Shown: positions 27,213 to 34,824 of the stretch, piece after piece
Layout of the letters: each line of letters opens with the position of its first letter
Numbering within the stretch: the first letter of the stretch is position 1
Origin: Clostridia bacterium
GTDB lineage: Bacteria; Bacillota; Clostridia; Oscillospirales; CAG-272
Assembly (NCBI GenBank): GCA_017452525.1
Contig: JAFTMG010000082.1
Coordinates: forward strand, 29,460-93,459
DNA: 64,000 nt
Reading direction: 5' to 3'
Position numbers and translations under genes: made by a program
The notes under the pieces: model-generated
Told to the model about the DNA's origin: nothing
Database searches by the model: none
What the model saw: the letters and a program-made list of their open reading frames with translations, nothing else

Positions 27213-27806
27213 TTATTTGGCAGGAGAGGACTCCATAAAGTAGGTTGCCTCCTGGTCTGCAACGGAGAGGGCGAAGGCGAGAGGGAACATTTCAAAGGAT
27301 TTTGCCACGTTGTTGGCATTGTTGGCATCCTCGGAGAAGCCCATGTGATAGCGAATGGCAAACGCCTCGTCCCGGGTTAGACGCATATATCCCGTGGCAA
27401 TGTATACGGATTTTTCACCGTGACCGTAGGGCAGGGAATCCTCAATGGTGTAATAAGGAACGCTCTGCCACCGTCCGTTTTCATCCTTCACGTTGCGGAA
27501 GGAGGTCTTGTAGAAGTTGACCTTGCACAGGTCGTGCAAGAGTGCGGCGATGGCGATGCTCTCCGCGGAATAGGAGATGCCGTACAGATCCTTCACGCGG
27601 TGCCGCTCCATATAGTCTACCAGACACTCGTAAACGTTCAGACTGTGCTCACACAGTCCGCCCTCATGGGCACTGTGGTAACGGGAGCTGGCAGGCGCGG
27701 TAAAGAAATCGCACCCCTCCGAGCAGAGATAAGCGAGCAAGCGGTCCGCGCCCTCGCGGGTAATATTGTCACGAAAGATCTGAATGAATTTTTCCTTATT
27801 GGTCAC
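27213..27806 (-). CDS. HD-domain hydrolase
   Basis: 197 residues. The HD metal motif is complete: H54 in CEHSLNV, H91-D92 in LLHDLCK, H129, H154 and D184. This set of ligands resembles nucleotide or RNA phosphohydrolases of the YhaM C-terminal type. No membrane segment. The start is GTG at 27806, chosen because GGAGGTG lies 8 bases upstream and no closer ATG exists. The substrate cannot be told from sequence. Confidence 0.8.
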   Translation of the reverse strand: MTNKEKFIQIFRDNITREGADRLLAYLCSEGCDFFTAPASSRYHSAHEGGLCEHSLNVYECLVDYMERHRVKDLYGISYSAESIAIAALLHDLCKVNFYKTSFRNVKDENGRWQSVPYYTIEDSLPYGHGEKSVYIATGYMRLTRDEAFAIRYHMGFSEDANNANNVAKSFEMFPLAFALSVADQEATYFMESSPAK

Positions 27807-27946
27807 GGTTGATGCACCTCCGTCAATCGGTAAAAGTTCTCATTCTATTGTACCACGAAATCGTGACAAAGTAAAGAGAAATTTGATATAGAAAACAAAA
27901 AAAGCACGGTGTGTGGGTGATGGCGCAGTTTTTTGAGTATTGCCTC

Positions 27947-27975
27947 TTGACTCACGGCACACAATATATTATAAT
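27947..27975 (+). promoter_or_regulatory. Sigma-A promoter of the 28010 membrane protein
   Basis: TTGACT at 27947-27952 and TATAAT at 27970-27975 with a 17-base spacer. Confidence 0.8.
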
Positions 27976-28009
27976 ATATTGTAACGTTTTCTTTTGCGAG
28001 GCATTTTAT

Positions 28010-28672
28010 ATGGATTATACGGAAATGGAAAAAATGATGGAAGAGCTGATGCAGGATCCCATGTATCAGCAGGTGTTCTGGATCACCTTTATCATTACCG
28101 CCTGTGTCATGGTGGTGGTTGGGATCGTGTTGTATATTCTCGGCGCCATCGGTGTGCGCCGATTGAGCGCGACGGCGGGGCTTTCTCATCCTGCGCTGGC
28201 GTTTGTACCGATCCTGCGCTGGGCAATGCTGGGGCGGCTTGCCGAGCTGCGCCTTCCCCGCGAGAGAAAGAAGAAAAAGGTCTTCGCCTATTCGGTGCAT
28301 CTGCCGATCCTGATGACGCTCTCTACCGTTCTGGAATTTGCGTATTCGGGTTACATTCTGTACTATGATTATCTGAATCCGGAGGTCCTTCCCGCCGAGC
28401 AGCTTGCGGGGCTGATGAGCGGCGTGTCGATCGCCTTCTCCGTGATCGATATGATCGCAACGGTGGTCCTTCTGATGGCACTGTTCCGTGTGTTTATGCT
28501 GATCGGCAACGGCTCTCCCTTGCTGATGACGCTTCTGTGCGCGCTGATCGGCTTCTGTATGCCGATCCTGCTCTTTGCCTATCGTAAGAACACGGTCGCG
28601 CCCCAACCGCTTGAAGGCGAGGACGGCGACGGAGACGACCCGAACAACGGATTTTATTATGACGGTCAGTAA
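28010..28672 (+). CDS. Polytopic membrane protein of unknown function
   Basis: 220 residues from ATG 28010, which follows the promoter by 35 bases and a weak GCGAGG site. Five hydrophobic segments are visible (about 18-45, 60-78, 100-125, 140-165, 172-195), with a basic loop RLPRERKKKKVF and an acidic C-terminus rich in Asp and Gly. I do not recognise a family, although the layout resembles small Clostridia membrane proteins with a cytoplasmic acidic tail. Its stop codon overlaps the left arm of the split terminator described below. Confidence 0.7.
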   Translation: MDYTEMEKMMEELMQDPMYQQVFWITFIITACVMVVVGIVLYILGAIGVRRLSATAGLSHPALAFVPILRWAMLGRLAELRLPRERKKKKVFAYSVHLPILMTLSTVLEFAYSGYILYYDYLNPEVLPAEQLAGLMSGVSIAFSVIDMIATVVLLMALFRVFMLIGNGSPLLMTLLCALIGFCMPILLFAYRKNTVAPQPLEGEDGDGDDPNNGFYYDGQ

Positions 28673-28688
28673 AACAAAAATGCCTCCC
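28671..28688. repeat. Left arm of a split bidirectional terminator
   Basis: AAAACAAAAATGCCTCCC is the exact reverse complement of 30546-30563. The arms are 1.86 kb apart and border the ends of two convergent core genes, so they were probably one hairpin before insertion of the island. Confidence 0.7.
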
Positions 28689-28737
28689 CATAGAGCTGTA
28701 CCCTAAAGGACAGTTTTACCTACCGACAGAAAAAAGC

Positions 28738-28768
28738 AAAAACCGCAGATTGTTTTCCTGCGGTTTTT
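28738..28768 (+). terminator. Hairpin terminator inside the left end of the island
   Basis: AAAAACCGCAG, nine-base loop, CTGCGGTTTTT. Confidence 0.7.
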
Positions 28769-28913
28769 GTGCTATAATAAATATTATAATTAAAACTGTT
28801 CCAGTGATTAAATAAAATCCAGACTTTAATTAAACAGTTAGATAAATATGATTTTATCCGTATGTTAGAATTTGAGTTATATATACAAATGCATATTATG
28901 AAGGGAGTTGCAA

Positions 28914-29909
28914 ATGAAGAAAATTAATGTGTATATTAATTCGTATTTAGAATATATGAATAGTATTTTATTGACCAGTAGATATAATGAAATTACAGAG
29001 CCATATATTGGATATGGATTGATGACAAAAGAAGAAAATGAATATACGACCCGTATAAAGTACTTTTTAGATAAATATCGTAATGACGATATTTATCAAT
29101 ATATTGAGAGTTTGGTTCCAAATGGTTTTACTTTTTCGCGTCCGGTGGAATTAATGTTGAGCCTTGGAAATAATAAAGATTTTTCGATGCAATACACGCC
29201 GTCAGAGATGTGTATTGAGTATTGTGGTGGAATGTCAAAAATCAAAGAATTGTTGAGATTGTTGAAAGATTATGAAGCAAAAATTGGTTTTTTTGCCTTT
29301 TTTGATGAAGCAAAAAAATACTACGATCCAGTAATTGAACAAGCAAAAGAAGTTGCCAATAAATACCCCTATATATCCATTTTAGAAAATGAATACGGAA
29401 AAGAGCAGAATTCTTATAATTATATTTTATCTTCTTTAATGATAGGCAATTACGGAATATCTTTTGGTGGAAAAGGAAAGACAAAACTTGATATATATTC
29501 TGTTTTTGCAACAGATGGATTCAGTATATCAGAGGCGGTGTTATTTCATGAATTTTCACATCCGTTTATCAATCCATTGACTGAAAAATACATAGATTTG
29601 GTTACTAAATATCAAAGTTCGCATGAGTTGTTGAAAAAATACAAATTACCGGGCTTTAAATCGGGATATGGTGATTGGTGTGAGTGTGTTAATGAGCACC
29701 TTGTGAGGGCGATGGTTATTCACTTGTTGCAAAAATGTAATCTTCAAGATATGGCAACTAAAATGTTAGATCATGACCTATGTAAGGGGTATAAGTATAT
29801 ACCGTTAATACTTGAAAAATATAAATATTATGATAACCATCGTGATATCTATTCTGATTTTGAAACATTCTATCCTACATTGTTAGAAGTATTCTCTATT
29901 ATTATTTGA
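28914..29909 (+). CDS. DUF4932-like putative zinc metallopeptidase, AT-rich cargo gene
   Basis: 331 residues. The motif FHEFSHPFINPL (HEFSH at 212-216) matches the HExxH zinc site of DUF4932 proteins, with a probable third ligand Glu in CVNEHLVRA near 265. There is no signal peptide, so it would be cytoplasmic or released by lysis. AAGGGAG lies 6 bases upstream of ATG 28914; an in-frame TTG at 28908 overlaps this site and is unlikely. The gene is strongly AT-rich (codons such as ATA, TTA, AAT) compared with its neighbours, a sign of transfer. Confidence 0.78.
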   Translation: MKKINVYINSYLEYMNSILLTSRYNEITEPYIGYGLMTKEENEYTTRIKYFLDKYRNDDIYQYIESLVPNGFTFSRPVELMLSLGNNKDFSMQYTPSEMCIEYCGGMSKIKELLRLLKDYEAKIGFFAFFDEAKKYYDPVIEQAKEVANKYPYISILENEYGKEQNSYNYILSSLMIGNYGISFGGKGKTKLDIYSVFATDGFSISEAVLFHEFSHPFINPLTEKYIDLVTKYQSSHELLKKYKLPGFKSGYGDWCECVNEHLVRAMVIHLLQKCNLQDMATKMLDHDLCKGYKYIPLILEKYKYYDNHRDIYSDFETFYPTLLEVFSIII

Positions 29910-29964
29910 AATTTGAAATGAGATAATAAATTTCAATTTGTCGATAAATGCAGAAATTGCCAAA

Positions 29965-30015
29965 GCCTCCCTTGTGTAAAGGGAGGTGGCGCGCGAAGCG
30001 TGACGGAGGGATTGT
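29965..30015. repeat. Left inverted repeat of the DUF559 cassette
   Basis: It contains CCTCCCTTGTGTAAAGGGAGG, itself a hairpin, then GCGCGAAGCG and GGAGGGATTGT. It matches the reverse complement of 30361-30409 over about 49 bases with about 80% identity. Its GGAGG provides the ribosome site of the enclosed gene. Confidence 0.75.
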
Positions 30016-30016
30016 A

Positions 30017-30385
30017 ATGCAGAGAAAATACAATAAAGACATTGTTCCAACCGCAAAAATGCTACGAAAGAATATGACCAAAGAAGAAAAACACCTTTGG
30101 TATGATTTTCTGCGCACCTATCCCGTTCGTTTTTCTCGTCAAAAGGTTCTCGGAAGGTATATTGCGGATTTTTACTGCGCAGAGGCAAAGCTCGTCATAG
30201 AGCTTGACGGTTCGGGGCATTATACGGAAGAAGGAAAGCAATACGATGAAGAAAGAACCGCTTTTCTCGAAGAATACGGATTGACCGTTATCAGAATACC
30301 GAATACAGAAATACACAAAAACTTTCGAGGTGTTTGCGAATATATTGACCGCCTCGTAGAACAATCCCTCAGTCAGCTTCGCTGA
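30017..30385 (+). CDS. DUF559 (Vsr-like PD-(D/E)xK) endonuclease-domain protein
   Basis: 122 residues from ATG 30017. The family pattern is clear: KMLRKNMTKEEKHLW, FSRQKVLGRYIADF (Asp51), KLVIELDGSGHY (Glu62, Asp64, His68) and YGLTVIRIPNTEI. DUF559 proteins are related to very-short-patch-repair endonucleases; a DNA-nicking role is likely but unproven. GGAGGGATTGTA from the left repeat is the ribosome site. The C-terminal SLSQLR and stop codon lie inside the right repeat. The longer frame starting upstream runs through the repeat and is rejected. Confidence 0.85.
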   Translation: MQRKYNKDIVPTAKMLRKNMTKEEKHLWYDFLRTYPVRFSRQKVLGRYIADFYCAEAKLVIELDGSGHYTEEGKQYDEERTAFLEEYGLTVIRIPNTEIHKNFRGVCEYIDRLVEQSLSQLR

Positions 30386-30409
30386 CAGCTCCCTTTACAC
30401 AAGGGAGCC
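30361..30409. repeat. Right inverted repeat of the DUF559 cassette
   Basis: It reads ACAATCCCTC ... GCTTCGCTGAC ... AGCTCCCTTTACACAAGGGAGC, the inverted counterpart of 29965-30015. It overlaps the last 25 coding bases of the gene. Confidence 0.75.
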
Positions 30410-30417
30410 TTTTTTTG
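30388..30417 (+). terminator. Terminator formed by the right cassette repeat
   Basis: GCTCCCTT, short loop, AAGGGAGC, then seven T after one C. Confidence 0.8.
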
Positions 30418-30473
30418 TTCACCTATGACTTGTCAATTTTCCTGACAAGCACTGCTTTTGTAGACACAAAAGC

Positions 30474-30512
30474 AAAATACTGCATACCTCTTTCGAGATA
30501 TGCAGTATTTTT
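30474..30512. terminator. Hairpin inside the right end of the island
   Basis: AAAATACTGCATA pairs with TATGCAGTATTTT around a loop of about 12 bases. A second perfect small hairpin, GCTTTTGT/ACAAAAGC, lies just upstream at 30453-30472. Confidence 0.65.
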
Positions 30513-30514
30513 GA

Positions 30515-30563
30515 AAAACTGTCCTTTAGAGTAACACTCTATGCAGGGAGGCATTTTTGTTTT
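30515..30563. repeat. Right terminal inverted repeat and right arm of the split terminator
   Basis: 30515-30541 is the right terminal repeat. 30546-30563 is GGGAGGCATTTTTGTTTT, the exact complement of 28671-28688, and borders the end of the minus-strand ABC gene. Confidence 0.7.
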
Positions 30564-30573
30564 ATTTCACGGA

Positions 30574-32421
30574 TTAATGGAACTGCGAATGATAAAGGGT
30601 ACTGTAGAAGCCGCCGGAGGCGATCAACTGCTCGTGATTTCCTTGCTCGATCACGTTTCCGTCCTTGATGACCAGAATGGTGTCGGCATTCTGAATGGTG
30701 GAGAGACGGTGGGCAATGACGAAGCAGGTGCGCCCCTTCATCAGGGAGTACATCGCCTCCTGAATACGGATCTCGGTGCGGGAGTCTACGTTGGAGGTCG
30801 CCTCATCGAGAATGAGCATGGAGGCATCGGAGAGCATGGCGCGGGCAATGGTGATCAGCTGCTTTTGCCCCTTGGAGATGTTGACGCCATCGTCCGAAAG
30901 AACGGTGTTGTAGCCATCGGGCAGGTGCTCGATGTAGGAGTGGATATGCGCTGCCTTGGCGGCGGCGATGACCTCCTCCATGGTGGCGTTTTCCTTGCCG
31001 TAGGTGATGTTTTCGTAGATGGTGCCGTGGAAGAGCCACGTCTCCTGCAGGACCATGGTGTAGGCGAGGCGCAGGCTGTTGCGGGTCAGCTCGCCGATGG
31101 GCATGCCGTCGATGGCAATGACGCCCGCCTGCGGGTCGTAAAAGCGCATCAGCAGATTGATGATGGTGGTCTTGCCCGCACCCGTGGGACCGACGATGGC
31201 GGTCAGACTTCCGGGCTTGGCGGTGAGATCCAGATCCTGAATGATGGTCTTTTCGGGCGTGTAACCGAACTTGACGTGCTTCAGCTCCACCTTGCCGCGG
31301 ATGTTCTCCAGCGTTTGTGCGCCGCGGACGTCAGCAGGCTCGGAGGGCTCATCCAGAAGACGGAAGACACGCTCTGCCGCCGCCATGCAGGATTGGAGAT
31401 CGTTCATGATGTTGGCAAACTCGTTGATGGGGCCCGAGAATTTGCGGGAATACTGTGTGAATGCCGAGACATCGCCAAGACCGATGCGGTAAATGGGGGG
31501 CAGGGCATTGCCGCGGGTCAGCGTCAGCATATAGAGAATGCCGCCCAGCGTGGTGACCAGCGCGATGGAGAGATTGTTGATGAACATGACCGAGGGACCG
31601 ATCAGCGCGCCGTGGTACTCTGCCTGATAGTAAGCTTCCACGGCATTGTCGTTGAAGGAGTCAAATCGATCGCAGATGGCGGTCTCGCGGTTGTACGCTT
31701 TGATGGTCTTCTGTCCCGAAAGCATCTCCTCCGCATATCCGTTCAGCTCGCCCAGCTTGGAGGAGCGCACACGGAAGAGGGGGCGGATCCGCTTGGTCTT
31801 CTGCTTGGTAAAGAAGATGGACAGGGGAACGGTGATGGCAAACACCAGGATCAGCAGGGGTGAGATGCTCAGCATCATGATCAGCGAGCCGATGATGGTG
31901 ACCAGGCTTGCGCCAATCTGGAGCAGGTCGTGGGAGAGGGTGGTGTTCACCGTGTCGATGTCGTAGGAGATACGGCTGATGATGTCTCCCGTGGCGTGGG
32001 TGTCAAAATAGTTGACGGGAAGGGTGGTCAGGTGGTCAAAGACCTGCTTGCGCATGGTGTAGACGATCTTCTGGGAGAGATAGATCATAGTGGCGGAAAG
32101 CGCGTAGGAGAGCAGGCTGGAAGTGACGTAAAGGATCGCCAGCAGGGTACAGTAGCCGCCCACCTTGGCAACCATCTCGTTGCCCGTCAGCTCGGTCAGC
32201 GCGTCGATGGCGTTACCCGAGATCTTGGGACCGGCAAGGGCGATGATGTTTGAGGCGAACATCATGCACAGCGCCAGCAAAAAGAGCCATTTGTAGCGCA
32301 GGATGTAGGTGCTGAGGCGGAGGAGGATGGAGCGCATCGTCTTCTTATCCATCGTCACCTTGCGGTTGTTGTTGGGGTTGTTTTCGCGGCGGGGATCGCC
32401 GCCCATTCTGCCTCTATTCAA
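30574..32421 (-). CDS. ABC exporter half-transporter B (canonical Walker B, degenerate signature)
   Basis: About 615 residues: six membrane helices, then an ATPase domain with Walker A GPTGAGKTT, Walker B LILDEATS, H-loop VIAHRLS, but a signature written SKGQKQL instead of SGGQ. This fits the partner that spoils one of two ATP sites in heterodimeric exporters (BmrC/BmrD, TM287/288 type). The start is uncertain: TTG 32421 has GGGAGGT seven bases upstream and overlaps the previous stop codon, while ATG 32406 is an alternative. Likely exports drugs or peptides. Confidence 0.87.
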   Translation of the reverse strand: MNRGRMGGDPRRENNPNNNRKVTMDKKTMRSILLRLSTYILRYKWLFLLALCMMFASNIIALAGPKISGNAIDALTELTGNEMVAKVGGYCTLLAILYVTSSLLSYALSATMIYLSQKIVYTMRKQVFDHLTTLPVNYFDTHATGDIISRISYDIDTVNTTLSHDLLQIGASLVTIIGSLIMMLSISPLLILVFAITVPLSIFFTKQKTKRIRPLFRVRSSKLGELNGYAEEMLSGQKTIKAYNRETAICDRFDSFNDNAVEAYYQAEYHGALIGPSVMFINNLSIALVTTLGGILYMLTLTRGNALPPIYRIGLGDVSAFTQYSRKFSGPINEFANIMNDLQSCMAAAERVFRLLDEPSEPADVRGAQTLENIRGKVELKHVKFGYTPEKTIIQDLDLTAKPGSLTAIVGPTGAGKTTIINLLMRFYDPQAGVIAIDGMPIGELTRNSLRLAYTMVLQETWLFHGTIYENITYGKENATMEEVIAAAKAAHIHSYIEHLPDGYNTVLSDDGVNISKGQKQLITIARAMLSDASMLILDEATSNVDSRTEIRIQEAMYSLMKGRTCFVIAHRLSTIQNADTILVIKDGNVIEQGNHEQLIASGGFYSTLYHSQFH

Positions 32422-34141
32422 CGAATGCACCTCCCATCTGAGAATCGCTGATCTCGCGATATACGTCGCAATGCTGCATCAGATGCTCATGGTCGCCGAT
32501 GCCGATGATGGCGCCGTCGTCCAGCACCAGGATCAGGTCGGCGTGCTTGATCGAGCTGATGCGCTGTGCCACCACAATGGTGGTGGTGTTTTTCATTCCC
32601 TCGGCGATGGCGGCACGGAGATTGGCGTCCGTCTTGTAGTCCAGCGCGGAGGAGGAGTCATCGAGGATCAGAATATCGGGATTCCCCGCCAGAGCGCGGG
32701 AGATCAGCAGGCGCTGCTTCTGACCGCCGCTGACGTTTGTACCCTTGGAGCTGAGCATATGCTCGTAGCCATCGGGAAAGGCTTCAATGAAATCGCTTGC
32801 CTGCGCCATGGCGGCGGCACGCTTGATCTGCTCGTCACTCAGCTCCCGCCCGAAGCGGATGTTCTCCCGAATGGTGTCGGCGTAAATGAAATCGTTCTGC
32901 ATGGCAATGCCGAAATGGCTGTGCAGCTCGCCCGCGGGAATGGTGCGCACGTCCCGTCCGCCAATGCGGATGGCGCCGCTGCCCACGTCGTAAAAGCGCA
33001 TCAGCAGTTGAATGACGGTGGTCTTGCCCGAGCCGGTGGCACCGATGATGCCGAGGGTCTTGCCCTTGGGCAGGGAGAAATGGATGTCGGTCAGATTGTC
33101 CTTGGTGCCGTTGTAGGAGAAATGAACGTGGTCGAACACCAGATAGCCTTCCTCACGGCGGAAGGGGTAGTCCTTCTCGGGAAGAATGGGCAGATCGTCC
33201 TCCGTCTCCAGCACTTCCGCAATGCGGTTGGCGGAGGCGGCACTCTTGGTATACATGACGAAGAGGCGGGTAATGCCGAGCAGGGCGTTGGAAAGCAGGG
33301 TAAAGTACTGCATGAAGGCGATGATCACGCCCGGCTTGGTGCCGCTGTCCCGTGAAATCAGCAACGCGCCCACAAAGATCACAGCGGTCAGACCCAGATT
33401 GAGAAAAAGGTTCATGGTGGGGTTGCTTGCCGCCATGATGATGCCGGCGCGCCGCTCCGTTGCCGAGAGACCGCGGTTGTATTTCTCAAAGCGGCGTTGC
33501 TCGTATTCGGTCTTGGAGAGCGCCTTGATGACGCGGATGCCCTGCGCATCCTCGCGGACTACGCGCACCATGCTGTCAGCCGATTGTTGGACCTTGGTGT
33601 AGAGCGGCACGCCCTGCTTGGAGATCAGATAGACTGAGATGGCAAGGAAGGGCATGACGGCGACCATGACCAGCGTCAGCTTCCAGTCCAGCGTCGCGGT
33701 CAGAATCAGACCGCCCGTCAGCAGGATGGGAGCGCGGACGCCGAGACGCTGGATGCGCTCGATGAAATTATGTACGTGATAGGTATCGCTGGTCAGTCTC
33801 GCCTCCAGACTCGGCACGGTGAAGCGGTCTGTCTGGTGGGCAGTCAGATGCATGGTCTTGCTGAAGAGGTCGTGGCGAATGGCGCGCGCCGAGTTGCGTG
33901 CCACCTTGGACGCCATGCGGTTTGCCGTCACGCTTCCGATCATGGCGAGCGCGGCGCACACGATCATCAAAATGCCCCAGAATATGATCTTTTCCACACT
34001 CGCCTGCGGCACCACGTTGTCGAGAATGTGCCGCAGAATGTAGGGCAAAGCCAATTCTACCAAGGTAGCCAGCACCTTGATCGAAAGACCCAGCGCCATG
34101 ATGGAATAGAAGGGGCGCAGGTATCGGATGATGCATTTCAT
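32414..34141 (-). CDS. ABC exporter half-transporter A (degenerate Walker B)
   Basis: 575 residues: a six-helix membrane domain and an ATPase domain with Walker A GATGSGKTT and a normal signature SGGQKQRL. The catalytic Glu after Walker B is Asp (ILILDDSS) and the H-loop His is Gln (VVAQRIS). Together with the altered signature of the partner this builds exactly one degenerate ATP site, the hallmark of heterodimeric exporters. It ends with TAG, showing that TAG is a normal stop in this genome. Start ATG 34141, 43 bases after the MarR gene. Confidence 0.9.
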   Translation of the reverse strand: MKCIIRYLRPFYSIMALGLSIKVLATLVELALPYILRHILDNVVPQASVEKIIFWGILMIVCAALAMIGSVTANRMASKVARNSARAIRHDLFSKTMHLTAHQTDRFTVPSLEARLTSDTYHVHNFIERIQRLGVRAPILLTGGLILTATLDWKLTLVMVAVMPFLAISVYLISKQGVPLYTKVQQSADSMVRVVREDAQGIRVIKALSKTEYEQRRFEKYNRGLSATERRAGIIMAASNPTMNLFLNLGLTAVIFVGALLISRDSGTKPGVIIAFMQYFTLLSNALLGITRLFVMYTKSAASANRIAEVLETEDDLPILPEKDYPFRREEGYLVFDHVHFSYNGTKDNLTDIHFSLPKGKTLGIIGATGSGKTTVIQLLMRFYDVGSGAIRIGGRDVRTIPAGELHSHFGIAMQNDFIYADTIRENIRFGRELSDEQIKRAAAMAQASDFIEAFPDGYEHMLSSKGTNVSGGQKQRLLISRALAGNPDILILDDSSSALDYKTDANLRAAIAEGMKNTTTIVVAQRISSIKHADLILVLDDGAIIGIGDHEHLMQHCDVYREISDSQMGGAFVE

Positions 34142-34184
34142 GGGTAGTTATTCCGCCTTTCTTATGAGGTATGCTTGTCGGATC

Positions 34185-34622
34185 TCAATCAAACTCGGTC
34201 CCGTCGGCATAGCCGGTGGCGCGCTCGGCAATGCGGGCGAGCATGGAGCGAAGCTGTTCCAGCTCCTCCTCGGTGAAATCCTCCGCGACCAGCGTGTTCC
34301 AATCATGAATGATCTCCCGCAGAAGAGGCAGGGTGTTCTCCGCCTTCTCGGTGGGGTAGACGAGCATCACGCGCTTGTCGGTCTCGCTGGGGCGGCGTTC
34401 GATATAGCCGTTTTTCTCCAGTACCGCCAGATTGCGGGTGACGTTGCTCTTGTTGATGTAGATCTTGCGCGCCAGCTGCTCCTGAGAAATTCCCGGATTG
34501 CGGCAGATGGTGAGCAGATAGGTGTGGTGGGTGGTGCCGAGGTCGGTATCCTTCAATCGCTCACTGCGATACATGCTACCGCAGCGGCTGATGACATTGA
34601 TGTAACGTGAAATGGACGGCAT
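34185..34622 (-). CDS. MarR-family transcriptional regulator
   Basis: 145 residues with a winged helix-turn-helix: ISQEQLARKIYINKSNVTRNLAVLEKNGYIERRPSETDKRVMLVYPT, with the typical DKR wing. Helices at both ends form the dimer interface. AAGAAGGAGG precedes ATG 34622. It leads the operon with the two ABC exporter genes, so it most likely represses itself and the exporter and responds to a ligand exported by it. A 29-bp palindrome lies in its own promoter region. Confidence 0.88.
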   Translation of the reverse strand: MPSISRYINVISRCGSMYRSERLKDTDLGTTHHTYLLTICRNPGISQEQLARKIYINKSNVTRNLAVLEKNGYIERRPSETDKRVMLVYPTEKAENTLPLLREIIHDWNTLVAEDFTEEELEQLRSMLARIAERATGYADGTEFD

Positions 34623-34645
34623 GTCAAACCTCCTTCTTAAATTTG

Positions 34646-34674
34646 GTTGCGCCTGCAATTGTTGCATCCGCAAC
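34646..34674. promoter_or_regulatory. Probable MarR operator, nested palindrome
   Basis: GTTGCG-N2-TGCAA-N3-TTGCA-N2-CGCAAC: all paired positions match. It lies just downstream of the -10 box on the minus strand, covering the likely transcript start of the marR-ABC operon. Confidence 0.7.
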
Positions 34675-34684
34675 GGATAAATAT

Positions 34685-34712
34685 ATTATAGCACAAAACG
34701 GGGGAATGTCAA
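34685..34712 (-). promoter_or_regulatory. Sigma-A promoter of the marR-ABC operon
   Basis: On the minus strand TTGACA (34707-34712) and TATAAT (34685-34690) with a 16-base spacer. Confidence 0.8.
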
Positions 34713-34760
34713 TGCCTATGGAAAAATTCACGAAAGTAATTCATTTTTTGTGGAATTTTG

Positions 34761-34789
34761 TTGACCGCGGGTGCAAAATGTGGTATGAT
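34761..34789 (+). promoter_or_regulatory. Sigma-A promoter of the HAD-esterase-Nudix-DUF3267 operon
   Basis: TTGACC at 34761-34766 and TATGAT at 34784-34789, 17-base spacer, 35 bases before the start codon. Confidence 0.78.
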
Positions 34790-34824
34790 AAATAAGAAAA
34801 ATGGGAAACCGAAAGGAAGGTACC

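Larger units (their letters stand above)
29965..30417 (+). mobile_element. Nested DUF559-nuclease cassette
   Basis: A 450-base unit: left repeat with ribosome site, a 122-codon gene, and a right repeat that encodes the last residues, the stop codon and the terminator. Repeat and gene are interlocked so that the unit is self-contained, which suggests it moves as one piece. It lies inside the larger AT-rich island. Confidence 0.6.
28691..30541. mobile_element. AT-rich island bounded by 27-bp terminal inverted repeats
   Basis: Left end 28691-28717 and right end 30515-30541 match in 23 of 27 positions as inverted repeats; the inner part CTAAAGGACAGTTTT is identical. Each end is followed inward by a hairpin (28738-28768 and 30474-30512). 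Cargo: a DUF4932 gene and a nested DUF559 cassette. There is no transposase, so it is a non-autonomous or decayed element. The flanks are a convergent gene pair. Confidence 0.65.

Noticed and set aside
27074..27361. 95-residue minus-strand frame between cdd and the HD gene
   Set aside because: Overlaps the HD gene in another frame, Pro/Ser-rich, no ribosome site.
28872..28899. Promoter TTGAGT-N16-TATTAT before the DUF4932 gene
   Set aside because: The -10 box touches the ribosome site, leaving no room for a transcript start.
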